A stretch of 56,360 nt of DNA from Candidatus Poribacteria bacterium (lineage in GTDB: Bacteria > Poribacteria > WGA-4E > GCA-2687025): the NCBI GenBank assembly GCA_018644665.1, contig JABGQA010000167.1, forward strand, positions 1 to 56,360. The letters are read 5' to 3'. Below are positions 52,307 through 56,360 of the stretch, in pieces. Made by a program: the position numbers and the translations under genes. Position 1 is the first letter of the stretch. The number at the start of each line of letters is the position of its first letter. The notes beneath the pieces were generated by a model. The model saw nothing but the letters and a program-made list of their open reading frames with translations. It made no database searches and was not told the DNA's origin.

Positions 52307-54484
52307 ATGCAAGCTCAAACGACGACCTCCCTCGCTGCGCGCATAGCGGTGCCCATGGCGTGCTGCTGGTTGCTTGCGATGTCGACATCGGCGCTGGCGC
52401 TCTCCTGGGAACAGGCCGCTGCGCCGGACGGCGACCCCGTGTTCACCCTGCGCCATGCCTGGGTGTTCGACCCGGCCCCCGCGAATCGCAACGGGAAGGG
52501 GGACGCCGGGGAGCGTGTGTTCCCACGACTCCGGCTCCTCTATGACGGCTCCGCCGCCGCGCAGAATGTCACGGCGACATTCGCCACGGGCGATCCAGAC
52601 ATCACAGTCGTCGACGGCGAGGCGAGCTACGCGTCGTGGCCGGCGGGCCAAGGTCGGAACATGGGCTTCAAAATCCGCATCGACCCGGGCGCCACGACCC
52701 ACACGGCGGAGGCCACCGTAACCGTCGCGGCCGACAGTCCCAGCGGCGGGCCGTGGACCTACGATGTCGCCATCGAAATTGTGGGAGGGAGCCCAGTGTT
52801 CGTCCGTCGCAGCGACTGGGTGTTCGATCCGCCGCCCGGGAACCGCGATCAGAAGGCGGATGGTGGAGAGCGCGTGTTCCCGCGTCTGCGACTCATCAAC
52901 CGCGGCTCCGTCGACGCGGAGACAGTGGTCGCTACGTTCACCACGGACGACCCTGACATCACGGTGGTGGACGGCGAGAAGACGTACGCGTCGTGGCCGA
53001 GGGGCCAGGCCCGGAACGTAGGTTTCAAGATCGACATCGCCAAGACCGCCACGACGCACACGGCAAACGCGACAGTCACGGTCAGCGCCGGCAATCCGGG
53101 GTCTGGCCCCTGGGTTTACGACGTCGCCATAGACATCGTGCGCGGGAGTCCGGCGTTCGTACCCCGCAACCACTGGGTGTTCGACCCGTTACCCGCGAAC
53201 CGCGATGGCGTCGCGAACGCCGGGGAGCGCGTTTTTCCGCGCATACGCCTCGTCAACAACGGCTCGGTCGCGGCGGAGAGTGTCGTGGCGATATTCACTA
53301 CGGACGATCCCGACATCATCATAGCCGACGGCGACGCTACCTATGTGTCGTGGCCGGTGCGTCGAGCGCGGACCGTCGGCTTCAAGATCAACATCGTCCC
53401 CAGCGCCGCCACACACACCGCACAGGGGACGGTGACCGTGACCGCCGGCAACCCCGGAAGTGGGCCATGGACCGCGAATGTCACCATCGACATCGTGGGC
53501 GGTCAGGCGGTGAGCTTCGCACAGCGTAGCTCGTGGGTGCGCGACGCCGCCACAGGAGATGGCGACCGGTTAGCGGAGCCCGGCGAGCGAGTCGAGATAC
53601 GCTCGCGCCTTCTGCACGATGGCTTCACGGACGGTGAGAACGTGGTCGTTACGCTCGGCTCGTCCGACGAGAACGTCACGGTGGTGTCCGGGACGCTGCC
53701 GCAGGGGGCCTGGCCGGCAGGCGAGGCGCGCAACAACGTGGGCCTAGTCGTCGACCTCGGATCGGGCGTCGGAAGCGCTGTTCAGTTCGTGATGGACGTC
53801 ACTGCGGACAACGGCGGGCCGTGGCGGTTCTTCCTCACGATACCTGTGACGCTACCCGCGGCTCCCGCGGCCCTCGCGGCGCCCGAGGACATCGACCGCG
53901 ACGGCGTGGTCGGCATTCGAGACATCCTGACCGTGGCGACGGTCTATGGGCAGCGCGCGTCGGCGCTTCCCGCCGGCGACCTGAACGGCGACGGGGTTCT
54001 GGGTATCGCGGACATGGCGGTCATCGAAGTCGCCCGGGGCGATGTCTCGGTCGCAGGGCCGTCCGCGCGCGGTAGCGGCGCCGCTCTTGTCGAACGTTGG
54101 CTGCGCGAGGGCTCGCGCTTGGACGACGGGACGCCGGTATTCCGGCGCGGGATTGCCGCGTTGGAGGGTATCCTCGCGGCGCTACGACCCGGGGCGACCG
54201 TCCTACTGCCGAACTATCCCAACCCGTTCAACCCGGAGACGTGGATTCCGTTCGACCTATCGGAAGCGGCGGATGTGACCGTGCGCGTCTATGACATGCA
54301 GGGACGCGCGGTGCGTCGCATCGCGCTGGGTCACCTCGACGTCGGGACGTATCGCGGCAGGTCGGACGCCGCGTATTGGGATGGACGCAACGAGCTCGGC
54401 GAATCCGTCGCGAGTGGAGTGTACATCTACGAGTTGCGGGCGGGCACCGTCGTCGAGCGACGGAGCATGGTGATTCGCAAGTAG
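52307..54484 (+). CDS. Dockerin-bearing repeat protein with FlgD-like C-terminal tail
   Basis: A 725-residue exported protein (signal peptide ending LAMSTSALALS). Residues about 44-520 are four CARDB-like beta-sandwich repeats of 119 residues (WVFDPxPxNRD, GERVFPRLRL, TTDDPDITVVDG). A dockerin follows: two calcium loops DIDRDGVVGIRD (from Asp528) and DLNGDGVLGIAD (from Asp558). The tail from Asn636 (NYPNPFNPETWIPFDLSEA) is the same FlgD Ig-like domain as in the cohesin protein at 42859. It is probably a surface protein that could dock on that cohesin. The ATG at 52307 has GGGG about 7 nt upstream. Confidence 0.88.
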   Translation: MQAQTTTSLAARIAVPMACCWLLAMSTSALALSWEQAAAPDGDPVFTLRHAWVFDPAPANRNGKGDAGERVFPRLRLLYDGSAAAQNVTATFATGDPDITVVDGEASYASWPAGQGRNMGFKIRIDPGATTHTAEATVTVAADSPSGGPWTYDVAIEIVGGSPVFVRRSDWVFDPPPGNRDQKADGGERVFPRLRLINRGSVDAETVVATFTTDDPDITVVDGEKTYASWPRGQARNVGFKIDIAKTATTHTANATVTVSAGNPGSGPWVYDVAIDIVRGSPAFVPRNHWVFDPLPANRDGVANAGERVFPRIRLVNNGSVAAESVVAIFTTDDPDIIIADGDATYVSWPVRRARTVGFKINIVPSAATHTAQGTVTVTAGNPGSGPWTANVTIDIVGGQAVSFAQRSSWVRDAATGDGDRLAEPGERVEIRSRLLHDGFTDGENVVVTLGSSDENVTVVSGTLPQGAWPAGEARNNVGLVVDLGSGVGSAVQFVMDVTADNGGPWRFFLTIPVTLPAAPAALAAPEDIDRDGVVGIRDILTVATVYGQRASALPAGDLNGDGVLGIADMAVIEVARGDVSVAGPSARGSGAALVERWLREGSRLDDGTPVFRRGIAALEGILAALRPGATVLLPNYPNPFNPETWIPFDLSEAADVTVRVYDMQGRAVRRIALGHLDVGTYRGRSDAAYWDGRNELGESVASGVYIYELRAGTVVERRSMVIRK
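52436..53860 (+). repeat. Four tandem beta-sandwich coding repeats, 357-nt period
   Basis: Units start at 52436, 52793, 53150 and 53507. The first three are exactly 357 nt (119 codons) apart; the fourth is divergent and ends near 53860. Shared protein motifs are WVFDP, GERVFPR, DPDIT and THTAxxTVTV. The regular length suggests successive in-frame duplications. Confidence 0.85.
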
Positions 54485-54609
54485 GGCGTCGGCGGCGCCA
54501 CGCTGATGTTACCGGCGTAGCCGTGGACGCCATCCACACCTTCGCCCGCTAGGGGAACGCATTCGCGGGTGGCATCCTCGTGCGCTTGCTGGTGGACACC
54601 CTGGGAACG

Positions 54610-54640
54610 GCAGAGGGCGGGTCGTAGACCCGCCCTCTGC
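54610..54640. terminator. Perfect 14-bp hairpin between convergent genes
   Basis: GCAGAGGGCGGGTC (54610-54623) and its exact complement (54627-54640) flank the loop GTA. It lies 126 nt after the dockerin gene and 54 nt before the end of the leftward isomerase gene, so it is probably a bidirectional transcription end. It is the strongest stem in the window; no T-run is present. Confidence 0.65.
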
Positions 54641-54693
54641 GCACGTCGCCGTCGCCGTGCAATGTCGAATCCGGTCCGATGTGAGCGCTGGGC

Positions 54694-55470
<777 letters not shown>

Positions 55471-55578
55471 ACCTGTGCTTCTCCCGACGTTGTGCGTCGT
55501 CCTAAGCGCGCCGTGGGATCTCCACCCGTCCGGCGCGCCTGTCTGCTTGGTGGTTGCGTGCGTTGATCGGCTGCGACC

Positions 55579-56360
55579 CTACTTGATCTTGACGGACGCC
55601 CCCTTCTCGGCGGACTCGTAGATCGCGTCGAAGATCTTCATGAGCTTGAGCACTTCCTCCGACGGCACGGGCGAGGGCAGTCCCTTCCGCACCGCGTTGT
55701 GGAAGGAAGGGAACTCCTTCGGCGTCCGCTTGAGGGGTGTGAGTTCCTCCTCTTGGAGGCCCGTCTTGCCCTTATCGCTGTAGATGGTGATGGGGTTGCC
55801 CAGCGACGCTCCCGCCTTGTCACCGACGATGAAGTCGCGACCCACGTCGCCGAGGTGCGCCGCCCAGGACGTCTCGACGGTGATCGTGGCGCCGTTGGCG
55901 AACTTCACTTGGCCGACGCCGAAGTCCTCGACGTCGAAGCCGTCGGGATCCCACTTGCCCCAGCCGCCGGTGAAGATGGTGGGGTCCTGCGCGAACTTCT
56001 GATACGTCGCGCCGAACGCCTCGACGGGGTCTGGGTAGCCGATGAGGAACAGCATCAGGTCGAAGCTGTGCACGCCGATGTCGATCAGCGGCCCGCCGCC
56101 CGAGATCGCCTTCTTGACGAAGGTGGGAGCGCCGGGGATGCCGCGCCTACGGAGAGCCATCGTGCGACCGTAGTAGACCTCGCCCAGCAGCCCCTGCTCG
56201 ATGCGCTTGCGGAGCGTCCACGAGTGCGGGTTGAACCGCGACTGGAGGCCGATCTGCAGCACGAGACCGGTGTCCTTGGCGGCCTTCACCATCCGCGCGC
56301 CGTCCTTGGCGTTGCCGGCGAGCGGCTTCTCGCAGATGACGTGCTTGCCCGCCTTCAGCG
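55579..56360 (-). CDS. Gfo/Idh/MocA family oxidoreductase (5' end outside window)
   Basis: At least 260 residues; the N-terminal Rossmann start lies beyond the window end. The visible part begins at HVICEKPLAGNAKD, where EKPLA holds the conserved Lys of the family, and continues with the C-terminal alpha/beta domain (GGGPLIDIGVHSFDLMLFLIG, with the conserved Asp and His). An apparent start at 56292 is internal. Such enzymes oxidise sugars or inositols with NAD(P). It probably works with the adjacent isomerase. Confidence 0.9.
   Translation of the reverse strand, partial: LKAGKHVICEKPLAGNAKDGARMVKAAKDTGLVLQIGLQSRFNPHSWTLRKRIEQGLLGEVYYGRTMALRRRGIPGAPTFVKKAISGGGPLIDIGVHSFDLMLFLIGYPDPVEAFGATYQKFAQDPTIFTGGWGKWDPDGFDVEDFGVGQVKFANGATITVETSWAAHLGDVGRDFIVGDKAGASLGNPITIYSDKGKTGLQEEELTPLKRTPKEFPSFHNAVRKGLPSPVPSEEVLKLMKIFDAIYESAEKGASVKIK

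Overview
The window is GC-rich bacterial chromosome, almost fully coding, with no rRNA, tRNA, phage, insertion sequence or CRISPR array that I can see. The gene content suggests Candidatus Poribacteria or a close relative. The reasons are two secreted proteins ending in the FlgD-like tail with the motif YPNPFNPETWIP, a LamG protein, two phytanoyl-CoA dioxygenase-like oxygenases, three xylose-isomerase-like sugar isomerases, a Gfo/Idh/MocA oxidoreductase and several polysaccharide-acting enzymes. This assignment is inference from style of gene content, not from a marker gene.

Region 1 (1-3.2 kb) is the most unusual part. A thioredoxin-like/PDZ gene is interrupted by an in-frame TGA exactly where the second residue of a CxxC motif should stand (Cys-Val-Pro-TGA). 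A perfect 6-bp stem with an AGGTT loop sits 25 nt after the TGA, as expected of a bacterial SECIS element, so it reads as a selenoprotein of the Trx7/PDZ type that also carries a CxxCH haem motif. It is followed by a lipoprotein resembling the free N-terminal domain of DsbD and by a coiled-coil protein with a secretin-N-like end. Region 2 (3.3-9.3 kb) has a LamG protein, a PhyH-like oxygenase fused to HEAT repeats, a CHASE3 chemoreceptor and an SGNH hydrolase. Region 3 (9.8-17.4 kb) runs rightwards: a PolX-like protein that has lost all three polymerase aspartates but keeps its PHP nuclease, a sugar isomerase, a polyferredoxin, a very large peptidase-propeller-Omp85 fusion, and lgt. Region 4 (17.4-25.1 kb) runs leftwards: a BatA-like VWA protein, two membrane proteins (one a TauE/SafE exporter), an SDR, an isomerase, a TlpA-like lipoprotein lacking one active-site Cys, a D-threonine-aldolase-type PLP enzyme and two PepSY-type membrane proteins.

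Region 5 (25.3-36.6 kb) is mostly secreted enzymes: a PhoD phosphatase, a seven-bladed WD40 protein, an esterase, a concanavalin-like protein, an M14 carboxypeptidase, a DUF1697 protein, a heparinase II/III-type lyase and a PQQ-propeller fused to an esterase domain without its nucleophile. Region 6 (36.6-46.1 kb) has a class III cyclase-AAA-TPR regulator, a GNAT/YoaP-like protein, a HIT protein, a second PhyH oxygenase, a cohesin-bearing surface protein and a GH5-like hydrolase. Region 7 (46.3-56.4 kb) has a PIN toxin-antitoxin pair, an NtrB/NtrC-type two-component pair overlapping by 4 bp, pyruvate kinase, a dockerin-bearing repeat protein and the start of a sugar catabolism group that runs off the window.

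Taken together the genes suggest a heterotroph that handles complex, perhaps sulfated or uronic-acid-containing, polysaccharides with secreted and surface-displayed proteins. The cohesin protein and the dockerin protein share the same C-terminal tail, and three other secreted proteins share a different short C-terminal motif. Functions are from recognised domains and motifs read by eye; no search was run.
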